From the NCBI RefSeq assembly GCF_037893015.1, contig NC_133658.1, positions 55,702,498 to 55,766,497 of the forward strand: 64,000 bases of DNA, written 5' to 3'. Every line of letters starts with the position of its first letter. The first letter of the stretch is position 1. Source of the DNA: Macrotis lagotis. Lineage: Eukaryota; Chordata; Mammalia; Peramelemorphia; Peramelidae. Positions 11,500 to 21,282 of the stretch are shown in pieces. The translations under genes were made by a program, and so were the position numbers. The notes beneath the pieces were generated by a model. The model did no database searches and was not told the DNA's origin. It saw nothing but the letters and a program-made list of their open reading frames with translations.

Positions 11500-12489
11500 A
11501 CTTTCAAAGAAACGAAAACTCTGATGGGAGGGGAAGAACTTTATCTTGTGACTTGAACCCAGAACCAACTCTGTATCAAGTCTATTTTCTCTTATACCTT
11601 GCCATCTCCCTCATGGTGAAATCATCCCCTGCTTGGAAAACAGTTGTGGCATATTCTCCTTGGGCATTGCAGAGTATCTCATCTGTTCAACCCTTGTCCC
11701 TAGTGCATTGTTTAAACTCTATTCCCAACTGGCCAGACTCCTAGCATCCAGTAGTATACACTGTCTTCACACATCTCATGCATTTAACCATAAAAAGGAA
11801 CTGTTGTAGTTTATGACTGGGCCTCATGCTGCGTTCAATTAAACCTACTGTTTCCAATCAGGTTTAATGTGAGGATAAAGTGAATGCTCCCTGAGATTTG
11901 AGAGGAGGATAATTTGTCAGTAATAATAAGTGTAGACAAACAGGATGTTCTACAGTGCACAGGGCTTGATTGGAACCAAATGTGCTCTTAGGGGCTGTCT
12001 CCAAAGTACCCATAACAACTACATGAGGCTTAGCCCTGTGATTGCTGCCTCAGGTCATGTATGATGCTTCTGCTGTACCAGAGGGCTACATTCAAAGTCT
12101 TTCCCAACGAAGGTTGGAGAAGTAGAGGCAAATGGGTGGATCTCCCCAAGACCCTTCTCATGCATTCCTATCTTTCTACGGTCTTTCTGTAGTGGTTTAG
12201 AAAGCTGTCAATGCAAGGAAAGGGGAAAGTTTGGGATTTGAAACCACACCCCATCATACTTCCTGGCAAGCATTTGCCCAGATGTTTGTAAAATAGATTT
12301 TTTTCCTAATCAAATGTGCTTTTTCCAATGATACATTTTCTTTTCAGGAAAATGACCTGAGAAGATTTTCTATTACAAAGATCACAGTCATTCCACTGTA
12401 CCTGTGCAAGTTGTGAGGTCCATCAGAATATCCACTAATGAAGCATGGGTTTTATCCATGGAGTGTGGTCTCATCGAGGTTGCTGATCT
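11500..12489. other. No recognised feature
   Basis: About 1 kb of unique-looking sequence. No repeat, RNA gene or supported open frame. Confidence 0.45.
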
Positions 12490-12670
12490 GACTTGAAATA
12501 TTAGAAAAATTAGGTTCCAAATCATGACTTGGACATTTATTAGCCTTGTGGACCTTGACAAGTCACCTAACTTTTCTATATCACAATTTCCTCATCTGTG
12601 AAATGAAGAGAATGAATTTGCTGACCTTTACAGGCCTTTCTAGCTCTGATTCCACAATCTCATAATTCTA
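12490..12670 (+). mobile_element. CORE-SINE
   Basis: TTGACAAGTCACCTAACTTT, CACAATTTCCTCATCTGTGA and GGCCTTTCTAGCTCTGATTC give the sense order and 3' end. A type A SINE is inserted just downstream. Confidence 0.75.
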
Positions 12671-12680
12671 TCTTTAACAC

Positions 12681-12821
12681 TTTTTTTTGCAAGGCAATGA
12701 AGTTGTGAGTAGCCCAAGGTCACATAGCTAGGTAATTATTAAGTGCCTGAGTTCGGATTTGAACTCAGGTCCTCCTGACTCCCAGGTCAGTGCTCTATCT
12801 ACTATGCCACCTAGCTGCCCC
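12681..12821 (-). mobile_element. SINE type A, antisense
   Basis: TTTTTTTTGCAAGGCAATGA through CTATGCCACCTAGCTGCCCC is a full type A SINE in reverse. Possible weak target repeats are ATCTTTAACAC and ATCTCAAACTC. Confidence 0.92.
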
Positions 12822-13039
12822 GATCTCAAACTCTTCCAACTAGTCCCAAACTAAAATGCTTATGTCTTATTCATCATCTCTAACTCTAGTCTTAATTGCT
12901 GATGTCCCTATTATCATGGCTTTATATCATTATAGATTCTTACAGCCAGTAAAATGTGAGGACAATACCACATATATTTAATTCTACCATAGCCAAGTAC
13001 TGTGCTACTCTTTTGGGGACAGAAAGGCAATATTGAAAA

Positions 13040-13155
13040 GTTTCTTCTCTTTTAGAATATAATAGATTATAAGCTCTTTGAAGGCAAGGGTTAGTTATTT
13101 TTTGTTTTGGTAACTCCAGAGCCTACACAGGATAGCACATAGCAGACGTAAGATA
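13040..13155 (+). mobile_element. L2 LINE 3' terminus
   Basis: TAAGCTCTTTGAAGGCAAGG, GGATAGCACATAGCAGACGT and nearby sequence match the L2 3' UTR end. The next SINE inserted directly after it. Confidence 0.7.
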
Positions 13156-13166
13156 AAGCTGATTAA

Positions 13167-13330
13167 GGGGCAGTTAGGTGGCGCAGTGGATAGAGCACCG
13201 GACCTGGAGTCAGGAGCACCTGAGTTCAAATCTGGTCTCAGACACTTAATAATGACCTAGCTGTGTGGCCTTGGGCAAGCCACTTAACCCCATGGCCTTG
13301 CAAAAACAAAAAAACAACCTAAAAAAAAAG
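13167..13330 (+). mobile_element. SINE type A, full length with target duplication
   Basis: Runs from GGGGCAGTTAGGTGGCGCAG through the body to CCTTGCAAAAACAAAAAAAC and an A-rich tail. Direct repeats AAAGCTGATT lie at 13155-13164 and 13334-13343. Head and body are close to consensus, suggesting a young copy. Confidence 0.95.
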
Positions 13331-13614
13331 ATTAAAGCTGATTGGTAAATGAATGTAGGATTTAGAATTAGAATTAGAATTTACAAAAGTAGAATTTACA
13401 TAACATTTTCCTGCAATAATTCTGTGAGGTAGGTGGGGCGAGGACTATTTTCCTTTTGACATATGAACAAAATGGTAACAATGGGATTTGAAACCAGGTC
13501 TCTTAGATACAGGTTTGTCCAGCTCAACCCTATCCAGGGCATTATCTAGGATATTGTATCCAGGATATAAGACTATATATGGTCCTTACTTTTATAGGAA
13601 TTTAAGGCTTGGTC

Positions 13615-13830
13615 ACATCCCAGGAAGCATTCTCTGCAGTTGAGCTAAACCAGCTTCAGAGACCAATGGGCCATAAACCCATCAGTGAGCTGGGGGTGTC
13701 TGCTCTAAGCATATGAAGACTTTCCTCATTGGAATAGGTGGATGAGAATAATTTGTTCCAGTGTCCATGAAGGCAGCTGTAGCAGTTTCTGTGGAGTACT
13801 TAGAGCTTGGCTTGACATCTAGGAGACTCC
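13615..13830 (+). mobile_element. Unassigned marsupial repeat, copy 1
   Basis: Aligns with the reverse complement of 58855-59345 and with 17850-18036. Shared landmarks are GAGCTAAACCAGCTTCAGAG, TAAGCATATGAAGACTTTCC, ATTGGAATAGGTGGATGAGA and GTACTTAGAGCTTGGCTTGA. I do not recognise the family and see no open frame. Confidence 0.65.
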
Positions 13831-14050
13831 ACTTGAGAAAGAAGAAACCTTAGAAATATAGATTTGAAGTTAAAAAGGATCTTAGAACTACAAGCAGTAT
13901 AGATTTAGCGCCAGAAGGAACTCTTAGAAGTCATCGAATCTTACCTCCCCATGTTACAGATGAGCAAACTGAGTCCCAAAGACAAGAAATGATTTACTCA
14001 TGGTCACACAGGTAGCAAGTATGTGGGGCTGGATTTGGACATAGGTCACT
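13831..14050 (-). mobile_element. CORE-SINE with duplicated head, copy 1
   Basis: Minus-strand CORE-SINE whose plus-strand left end carries the head motif twice: GATTTGAAGTTAAAAAGGAT and then GATTTAGCGCCAGAAGGAAC. The same composite recurs at 17221-17437 at roughly 90% identity by eye. Confidence 0.75.
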
Positions 14051-14054
14051 TCAT

Positions 14055-14192
14055 CTGACCATTGCTAGTTGTCCTGATAGAGTGAGGCTGATAACGTTGT
14101 GCAGTTTTACCTCATTTAAATCCAATATATGTAAGATTCAGGACATCTCCTGTGATGGCATTGACTCTCTCCAAAAATGAAGGACAGATAGC
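14055..14192 (+). mobile_element. SINE type B tail, truncated
   Basis: GAGTGAGGCTGATAACGTTG, CATTTAAATCCAATATATGT and CTCCAAAAATGAAGGACAGA are type B tail landmarks. The head is absent. Confidence 0.65.
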
Positions 14193-14254
14193 AATAGCCT
14201 AGGATGGATGACAAGACAGATGACTATAATTACTTGCAATTATTATCATTAAGG

Positions 14255-14725
14255 CAGTAGCCATTGTGGAAATGGCACTGAATTTGGAACCAGACCTTTG
14301 TTCTTGCCTTGGGTCTTCCAATGACTATCTGTGCCTCCCTGAAGTCAAAAGATCTGAGTTCAAATTTTGGTTTTGTTACTACTTGTGTGATTTTGAGCAA
14401 GTGAATTTACTTTTGACTTTAGTTTAATTATCTTAAAAAGAAAGTATTGGACAGTCATGTCTAACCCATTTTGGGGGAGAAAGATACTAGAGTGGTTTGT
14501 CATTTCCTTTTCCACTCAGATGAAGAAATTGAGACAAACAGGGTTAAATGACTTTTTCAGGCTCACACAGTTAGTAAATGTCTGAAGTCAGATTTGAGCT
14601 AAGGAAGAAGAGTCTTCCTGATTCCAGGTCTAGTACTTTCTCCACTGTGCTACTTAGCTGCCAATGGGATTAGACTAGATGGTCTCTAAAGTTTCATTTG
14701 ACTTGAAATTTATGATTCTATTAGG
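14255..14725 (+). mobile_element. CORE-SINE, split by a type C SINE
   Basis: The left part is 14255-14446 (GAAATGGCACTGAATTTGGA, TCTGAGTTCAAATTTTGGTT). The 3' end resumes at 14664 with GATTAGACTAGATGGTCTCT and ATTTATGATTCTATTAGG. A type C SINE lies between them. The left part itself may hold two overlapping SINE heads. Confidence 0.65.
14447..14663 (-). mobile_element. SINE type C, antisense, nested
   Basis: TTGGACAGTCATGTCTAACC and GTGGTTTGTCATTTCCTTTT are the reversed type C tail. CTCCACTGTGCTACTTAGCT is the reversed head. It interrupts the older CORE-SINE. Confidence 0.85.
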
Positions 14726-14904
14726 TGGGTGCTACCAACCAACATACCTTAATAGGCTAGAAGGAAGATGTGATAAGATAATAATATGATAAGTGTGTTT
14801 TATGAATGGCAAGGCACTAAATAAATGTGAACTATTAATACTTTGAAGACATAGGAATATAAAAGGAGAGCACCTTGAGTTGGCAATAGTTACATTCTTA
14901 GGGA

Positions 14905-15010
14905 TTGTTAGAGAGACTCATAGGAGGTTATATTTGGACCTAGAAGTGACCAAAGAGGCAAGTTCAACCCCTTATATTTTACAGATGTGGTCAGGGTCAT
15001 CCTGCTTATA
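14905..15010 (-). mobile_element. CORE-SINE fragment
   Basis: GACCTAGAAGTGACCAAAGA followed by CTTATATTTTACAGATGTGG is a minus-strand CORE-SINE head plus middle. Confidence 0.5.
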
Positions 15011-15244
15011 AGTGTCTTGGATCCAGTCTTCTGAAGCAATGTGGAAATGAAGAGAACGGCTTCAGGTTTGGGTAAGTGGAACTGGGGAGACCTCATGGAG
15101 AAACTGGAATTTGAGCTCAAACACTCAATTCAGTGATGACTTTTGGAAGGATAACAGTTTAACTAGTTTCCAACTCAACTTTACAGTTTCCTTATTCCAA
15201 GAAAAGTCAATGCTCTTTTTATTTTAAAGCATTTACTTTAAGAT

Positions 15245-15412
15245 TAAAATTCCAGAGTATCTGAGTTAGAGGAAGTCTTGGAGGTCATCCATCTTAGAGA
15301 GTATCTAGTCCATATCCCATCTCCATCATTTTATTTTAAGGTGGATGAAGCTGAGACCCAGAGATGTGAGCTTAATCAAACTCACATGGGCTTTGAGTGG
15401 CAAAATAAGGTC
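15245..15412 (-). mobile_element. CORE-SINE fragment
   Basis: AGAGGAAGTCTTGGAGGTCA, GTATCTAGTCCATATCCC and GATGAAGCTGAGACCCAGAG give the minus-strand order. Confidence 0.65.
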
Positions 15413-15416
15413 TTGA

Positions 15417-15720
15417 GAGGCAGCTAATGGTACAAAGGGAGAGAACACTGATCCTGGAGTCAGGAGGATCTGAGTTCAAATCCAGTTTCAGACACCTAAT
15501 AACTGTGTGTTTTTTTTTTTTTGCAAGGCAAATGGGGTTAAGTGGCTTGCCCAAGGCCACACAGCTAGGTAATTAGTAAGTGTCTGAGACTGGATTTGAA
15601 CCCAGGTACTCCTGACTCCAGGGCCGGTGCTTTTTCCACTGCGTCACCTAGCCTCCCCTAACTGTGTGGTTTTGAGCAGATCACTGAACCTTGATTGCCC
15701 CCAGAAAAGAATTAGTATTT
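15417..15720 (+). mobile_element. tRNA-headed SINE, split by a type A SINE
   Basis: Left part 15417-15509: GAGGCAGCTAATGGTACAAA and GGATCTGAGTTCAAATCCAG. Right part from 15659: ACTGTGTGGTTTTGAGCAGA. The two halves rejoin in the expected reading of the SINE body once the nested copy is set aside. Confidence 0.88.
15510..15658 (-). mobile_element. SINE type A, antisense, nested in another SINE
   Basis: Starts with a T run and GCAAGGCAAATGGGGTTAAG and ends with CTGCGTCACCTAGCCTCCCC. A perfect 10 bp target duplication TAACTGTGTG lies at 15500-15509 and 15659-15668. Confidence 0.95.
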
Positions 15721-15784
15721 GAACTTATGGCTTTTGACTCTTGGTCTAGTTTTCTTTTGGGGGAAAGATAACAAATAATAGGAC

Positions 15785-16440
15785 AATATAATATGAACGA
15801 GAGCATTGGATTTAATATCAGGAGCACCGAGTTTAAATCTCTGCTTAGACTTTGGGTGAGTTCCTTTCCCTATTTGGGCTTTAGTTTACTTATTGGAAAA
15901 TGAAGGAGTTGGTCTAAATCAGAGGTTTTTAATTTGTGTATCATGGATCCAGGGTTGTACTGGAGCCATTTCAAATCAATTGGAAGAGAACAAATTATTA
16001 CATTTTCAATGTGAGCATTTATCCCCCAGAAACTGACAGATTTTACAATTCACAGATTGATTTATTGTTTTGCTGATTATCTAGACTTAAGAAAGTGAAG
16101 GCCAAAATGCTAACCATGCAGATTAAACTTAAAAATGTGTTGTGCATAATTATTTTTTCAGATTGTTTATTGCTCCCAGCATGTAGTCTTTTCACAATCT
16201 GGGAAAGCTCATAAATCAGTTTTGAAATGCATAAAATAAAATACACAAGGATTACTAAGGAAGCGAATTATATCGAAATATACTTTATAAAATATGAAGT
16301 TTCTCTTTTATAGATACTTGAAATCTAACGATGGCTGGATGGTTGGGAATCTGTGCCACAGGTTAAGAATCTTTGGTCTAGGTTATCTCCAAGGTCCCTT
16401 GCAACTCTAAGTTCTAGGATCTCATGATAACAAGGTCCAC
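15785..16440 (+). mobile_element. CORE-SINE, split by a hAT MITE
   Basis: Left part 15785-15919 (GAGAGCATTGGATTTAATAT, ATGAAGGAGTTGGTCTAAAT). It resumes at 16376 with the 3' end (TTATCTCCAAGGTCCCTTGC, AAGTTCTAGGATCTCATGAT). Confidence 0.8.
15920..16375. mobile_element. hAT-type MITE inside a CORE-SINE
   Basis: A 456 bp insertion with inverted ends: it starts CAGAGGTTTTTAATTTGTGT and ends GGTTAAGAATCTTTG. The flanking 8 bp repeats are GTCTAAAT (15912-15919) and GTCTAGGT (16376-16383), 6 of 8 identical with TA at positions 4-5. No transposase ORF. Confidence 0.8.
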
Positions 16441-16444
16441 ACTC

Positions 16445-17220
16445 TTCCTACAATACATTCTTAATATGATTAGTAGGTATTTGGCACTTGTAGATGTTTA
16501 CTGATGGGAACTTTCTGTGTAACTAATGGTCAGAAAAGAGAATGTGATCTCTCATGATGAATATAAGCAAGCCCTCCAGGAAAATAATGACGTGTCTTCA
16601 GAAAGGCTAGAATTAGCTGGAAAAGAAGGAGGCAGAGATTCTTGTGGGTGGGGGTGTGTATGTATGTAGAAGGGGTAGAGTGTCAGTTCTTAGAACTTTT
16701 TTTTTTATGAGGGTGATCTGTGTAAATTTAACCAGCACCAAAACACTGCCTTTATTTGTTCCTACCTGGGAAGCTGAGGCCAGAGAGGAAATCTGGTATC
16801 GAGTCTAAAGAATTAAGGAACTGCAGTAGAGCAGAATAGTTAAGGTATTTCAGAGCCATGAACCTTTTCTTGATAATGCCCCCACCTGGATCTCCCAAAT
16901 GTCACATATGGGAACAATTATCCGACCGGCAGGCTCTGGTTGACCCTGCCTGCCAGAGCACAGGCAGTGTGGGCCTGGGTCTGGGATATGGAAGGTTGAG
17001 GGGGAAAGGCCATGTCATATGTGAACAATGTGAATAGTTTTGAAGGGGAAATATGTTGGAAAGCAAGCCAACCTCAGAGAAAAGGACTGTAGCTACTTGT
17101 ACTTCAGATCTGTTTCTGAGAGGAGAAACAGCAGCTAATGCTTCTCTTTTGTTGTCAGGATTATCTTGGAGAAGATTCACTGAAGAAGCTGTGTTTGGAT
17201 CTTGGAATACCTTGAGAATA
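16445..17220. other. No recognised feature
   Basis: Unique-looking, slightly more GC-rich than its surroundings at 16750-17050. The minus-strand open frame 16902-17180 (92 codons) has no recognisable domain. Confidence 0.45.
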
Positions 17221-17437
17221 CCTTGAGAAAAAAGGAAGCTTAGAAATATAGATTTGGAGTTAAAAAGGATCTTAGAACTATTAGGAGTATAGACTTAGAG
17301 CCAGAAGAAACTCTTAGAAGTCATAAAATCTAACCTCCCCATTTTACAGATGAGCAAACTGAGTCCCAAAGACAGTAAATGATTCATCATCACACAGGTA
17401 GCAAGTATCTGGGACAGGATTTGGACTTAGGTCCACC
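17221..17437 (-). mobile_element. CORE-SINE with duplicated head, copy 2
   Basis: Same composite as 13831-14050, including the doubled head (GATTTGGAGTTAAAAAGGAT, GACTTAGAGCCAGAAGAAAC) and the 5' flank TTGAGAAA...TTAGAAATATA. Confidence 0.75.
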
Positions 17438-17659
17438 TGATTTATTCAGAAATTGGGTCCTTTTCTAAGTGACTTAAGTGTTGAAGAATAATTAGATGGG
17501 GTTGTAGATATAGAAAAAAACTTGGAGAATGTTTAAAGAAAACAAATGAAATTTGACATTATGCAAAGGACCAAATCAATACTTCCATATGATAACTTTA
17601 TCAGGAAAGATTTAATCTCTTGAGTGGTTTCTTTCCTTAGACCTCCATTGGTACACTTT

Positions 17660-17830
17660 CACTTCATCACATTTCACAAATATTTGAGCATCAGCTATGT
17701 TTTGGACATAAAAAGACAAAGACAAGATATTTTCTGTCCTCAAAGAGCTTACATTCTACTAGGAAGGAAGAAGACAATCATTTATTAAGCATCTGCTATG
17801 TGTCAGGAAGTGTATGGAGTTCACAGAAGA
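17660..17830 (-). mobile_element. L2 LINE 3' end, antisense, two pieces
   Basis: TTTGAGCATCAGCTATGTTT, CTCAAAGAGCTTACATTCTA and then a second 3' terminus TTTATTAAGCATCTGCTATG. These are two overlapping or adjacent L2 tails. Confidence 0.65.
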
Positions 17831-17849
17831 ATATAATCTCTTCTTTGAG

Positions 17850-18036
17850 GATTTGTCCAATCTTTTTCAGAGTTGCTAAACCATCTTTGATGTTTTCCTG
17901 CCACCCAATTCTCACTGCTGGCACCAAGAAGCTATGGCATGTGCAGCAGTAATTCCCTCACAAAACATCTCCATAATAGGACTAAACATGAGGATGACTC
18001 ATTGGTGAATTAAGGAATGTTCACCCCAAGCACATG
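17850..18036 (+). mobile_element. Unassigned marsupial repeat, copy 2
   Basis: CAGAGTTGCTAAACCATCTT and CACCCCAAGCACATGAAGAC align with 13615-13830 and with the reverse complement of 58855-59345. It lies directly upstream of the RTE-like LINE fragment in the same orientation. Confidence 0.55.
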
Positions 18037-18937
18037 AAGACTTCCTCAGAAAATTTTGTGTTAATTTTGGCCAGACAATCAACACCAAGTAAACAGATTC
18101 TCCACCATCCAAATCATATCATCCAGACTTGGAATCATTGACAGCAAATGAACAGATTTTGAATGCTGTGGATAATTTCACTTATCTTGGCAGTATACTT
18201 TCCAGGGACATACCTGTAGATGATAAAGTTGATGCATACATTGTCAGATTTAGCTCAATGTTTGGGAGAATCCTAAGGAAAGTGTAGGAGAGAAGAGACT
18301 GCCTACAAACTCTACAGAACCATTGTGCTGATCTCATGGTTGTATGATCTCATGTCTACCAGTGTCATGCCAGGAAACTGAATCACCTCCATTTGAATTG
18401 TCTTAGGAAGATTTTGAAGACCATTTGGCAAGGGAAAGTTCTTGATATGAATTGCCATGCAGCTGGAGCACAACTCCAATGACCTGGCCACATTGTTTCA
18501 ATGGTTGATGTAAACTTGTTTAAAAGACTATTTTACAGAGAACTCATTCAAGTCAAGAGCTCCATGGAGATCAGAAGAAATGATGCAACAGCACTCTCAA
18601 GTTCTCTTTGAATTGTACTGGAAATGTGAAACTTGGGAGCTGCTGGCAAGGGACCTCCCAACAAAAGTGCTGTCCTCAAAGAAGATGCAAATATAAACAT
18701 CTTATTTGTCTCTATAAGCAAAGTAGAGTTACAGAAACTCAAAAGAAACATGGGATGCACAAATTTAGAGACATCTCCACCCCAAATGTTTATTATGGAT
18801 CATTTGTACCTGACCTGTGGTAGAATTTTCCAAGCTCATATTGATCTGATCAGCCACAGCTGGACACATTGTACTTTGATCTATTATAGTGATTTTGTTT
18901 TCGTCTTCTTCAAGCATGAAGGACAACAACCACTTTA
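18037..18937 (+). mobile_element. RTE-like LINE, ORF 3' part and 3' UTR
   Basis: The sequence encodes the C-terminal half of an endonuclease/reverse-transcriptase ORF in several broken frames. FTYLGSILSRD (about 18175-18212), then VWERRDCLQT, and a C-terminal zinc-finger-like motif CGRIFQAHIDLISH (about 18807-18850) match this LINE type. The 3' UTR ends near CTTCAAGCATGAAGGACAAC, followed by an (AAC)n-like end instead of poly(A). Frameshifts and stops are frequent. The clade (RTE-like) is inferred from recalled ORF sequence. Confidence 0.75.
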
Positions 18938-18944
18938 GCTATGG

Positions 18945-19010
18945 GTCAGGCTCTCTGCTAGACATTGGAGATAAAAGGCAATAGTTGTTTTCAAGGATCT
19001 TACCGTCTAC
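18945..19010 (-). mobile_element. L2 LINE tail fragment
   Basis: CTGCTAGACATTGGAGATAA and TTCAAGGATCTTACCGTCTA are antisense L2 3' UTR landmarks. Confidence 0.5.
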
Positions 19011-19084
19011 TAGGAACGAATCAAGGAACAAAGAGATAGGGAGGGAAAGAGAGAGAGGAAGGGAGAGAAGGAGGAATGAAGGAA

Positions 19085-19352
19085 ACAACCATTATTAATT
19101 ATCTACTACGTGTAAGGCATTGTGCTAAATACTTTTATGATTATTCTCTAATTTGATCCTCATAACACTCCTGGAAAAGAGATATTATTACCACCTCCCA
19201 TTTTATAATTGGGGAAACTGAGGCAGAGAGAGAGATTTAGGGATTTGCCCAGGATTACACCCCTTAGAAGAGTCAGAGGCTGGATTTGAACTTGAGTCTT
19301 CCTGACTCCAAGCTTAGTGTTTTAACCACTGTGGTCCCTAGCTGCCTCTAGG
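19085..19352 (-). mobile_element. CORE-SINE (MAR1-like), near full length
   Basis: CTAATTTGATCCTCATAACA, ATAATTGGGGAAACTGAGGC, GAGGCTGGATTTGAACTTGA, TCTTCCTGACTCCAAGCTTA and CACTGTGGTCCCTAGCTGCC appear in order. It may continue left to about 19080 in an L2-like start. Confidence 0.85.
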
Positions 19353-19364
19353 TGCAGTGTTATA

Positions 19365-19525
19365 CAAATATACATATATACAATCACATAAACATATATG
19401 TATATATATATTGTGTGGGTATGCATAGGTATAAATAGGTATGTATGTGTGTGTACACCTAACTCACATATATGTATATATCTATATATATATCTATATA
19501 TATCTATATATATCTATATATATTT
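19365..19525. repeat. AT/TATATC-rich microsatellite
   Basis: Imperfect ATACATATATA and TATATC units immediately left of the pyrimidine tract. Confidence 0.9.
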
Positions 19526-19530
19526 CAAGT

Positions 19531-20118
19531 TTCTCTCTCTCCCCCCTCCTTCTTTCCTTTCCTTCTCTGTCTCTCCCTCTTTCATTTCTTTTTCTCTCTT
19601 TCCCCTCTCTTCTCTGACTCTCCCTCTTTCCCTACCCCTCCTTACCCCCTCTCTCCCTATTTATCTCTCTTTCCCTCTCTTCTTGATCTTTCCCTTTTTC
19701 CTTTTCTCTTCCCCTATACTTATCTCTCTCTCTTTCCCTCTCTCCCCCTCTCCCTTTCCCTATCATCTCTGCCTCTTCCTCTTTCCATGTCTCTACTTAC
19801 CTCCCTCTCCCTATATTTTTCTCCCTCTTTCCCTCTCTTCTCTCCTTCCCTCTTTCCTCTCTTTTTCTCTCTCTCTATCTTTCTCTCCTCTTTTTCTCCC
19901 TCTATCCCTTTCTCTAAGTTTCTCCATCTTCTCTCTCTCCTTATTCCTCTTTGCCTCTCTTCTCTGTCTTTCCTCTCCTCTTTCTTCTCATTTTTCCTAT
20001 CCCTCCCTCTCTCTCTTCTTATCCCCTTTACCTCTTTCTCTCTCTTCTTCTCTCCTCTCTCTTTTTCTCTCTCTTTCTCTAATTCACCCTTCTCCCTCCA
20101 TTGTTCATTTCTAAAAAG
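19531..20118. repeat. 590 bp pyrimidine (CT-rich) tract
   Basis: Almost entirely C and T on the plus strand with no fixed unit (CTCTCT, CCCTCT, TTTCTC mixed). It produces spurious open frames of 216 and 238 codons rich in S, L, F and P. Confidence 0.95.
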
Positions 20119-20123
20119 GTAAA

Positions 20124-20345
20124 GGAAATAGATTGACCTGAGACAATGACAGAGGAGTGGGTGGGTTTGAAAGACATTAGACTCCTTTCATGTGGCAAAG
20201 CACCTGGTGTTGATTTTATTCCAACTGAGATTTACAAGATGGGGGGGGTCCATTGCTCATACAAAAGCTGACTGAAATTTTCCAAGTTAGATGGCATAAG
20301 CCAACATCTGTCCAAAGGTGAATTTGTTTGATCTGAACATTACAA
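20124..20345 (+). mobile_element. RTE-like LINE fragment, reverse transcriptase start
   Basis: Encodes SCGKAPGVDFIPTEIYK (about 20188-20240), the early reverse transcriptase motif 'SGKAPGxDGIPAEIxK'. Stops follow quickly. It is opposite in orientation to the next fragment. Confidence 0.7.
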
Positions 20346-20514
20346 ATGTAAACTCATTTGAACTTCATCTCTGAATAAGGAATAAAAGAGTTCAAATCTA
20401 TATCAGTTTCCCCCATTGTTTGAAGAAAATGATTTTAATTAAGGTTATGCTTATTCAAAATAATTTCCTATATTATTATAATTGTCTATAAATAAATGAA
20501 TCAATTAGCAAATA

Positions 20515-21282
20515 GAAAATCATGCACCAACCCTCCCTCCACTTTGGTCTTGGCTTGTAACCTTTTCAGGTTGAAGAATTTACCAACAATGTGGTAGCTA
20601 ATCTTGATACCATGTTCATCCTCAGTAGAGGTGTCATAACATGCCTGAAAACATCATGCTGAAAAGCCTGGGAGTAAGGACACAGTCTTGTTTCATTTCA
20701 TTGGTGAACAGGAAAACATCAGAACATCACCACCATCCAGAACTCAGGCAAGCATGCCATCATGCAATCGCCATACAATCTGGATGAACTTCTCTGGGCA
20801 ACCAAATTTTGACACAATTTTGACATAATTTTCCTCGTGACCAAAGGTGTCAAAGGTCTTGATCAGATCTGCAAACATTATATACATATTTCTGTTTTGC
20901 TCCTGGAAACTTTGCTGGAGTTGTCAGGCAGCAAATACTAGATCAACTCCTCAGATGCTTTCTGAAGCCATATGGGCTCTCAGATGGATGACCATCTTCC
21001 AGGTGAAGGATCAACCTATCAAGAAGGACTCTGGTAAGAATCTAGCCATCAATGACTCAGAGAGAGAAACATTCCTGTGTTTGGCATAGGATAGTCTATA
21101 CCCTTTACCTTTTTTTTGAGATGGACAATGGAGGCAACCCTGAGCTCATGGGGGATAACCTCTTCATGCCATATAAACTGGAAAATTTCAGTCAACTTTT
21201 ATATGAAGAATGGACTCCCCAACTTGTAAATCTTAGCTGGAATAGAATCAGCATCAGGTGCTTTGAAGCATGAAAGGAGCCT
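20515..21282 (-). mobile_element. RTE-like LINE fragment, reverse transcriptase, antisense
   Basis: The reverse complement runs through the reverse transcriptase: APDADSIPAKIYK (about 21230-21270), VASIVHLKKK (about 21110-21140), ADLIKTFDTFGHE (about 20835-20875), KFGCPEKFIQMVWRLHDGM (about 20750-20810) and RLQAKTKVEGGLVHD (about 20520-20570). Multiple frames and stops show it is dead. Same family as 18037-18937 and 36885-38075. Confidence 0.82.

Noticed and set aside
13167-13240. tRNA gene from the A-box/B-box-like SINE head
   Set aside because: The tRNA-like heads recur in dozens of SINE copies and do not fold as an intact cloverleaf. They are SINE promoters, not tRNA genes.
16902-17180. 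92-codon minus-strand frame as a gene
   Set aside because: No start context, splice pattern, domain or codon bias. Length is within chance expectation for a 64 kb window.
19398-20122. Open frames of 238 and 216 codons
   Set aside because: They lie on the TATATC and CT-rich tract. Composition is almost only S, L, F, P, with both frames open for the same reason. Not coding.
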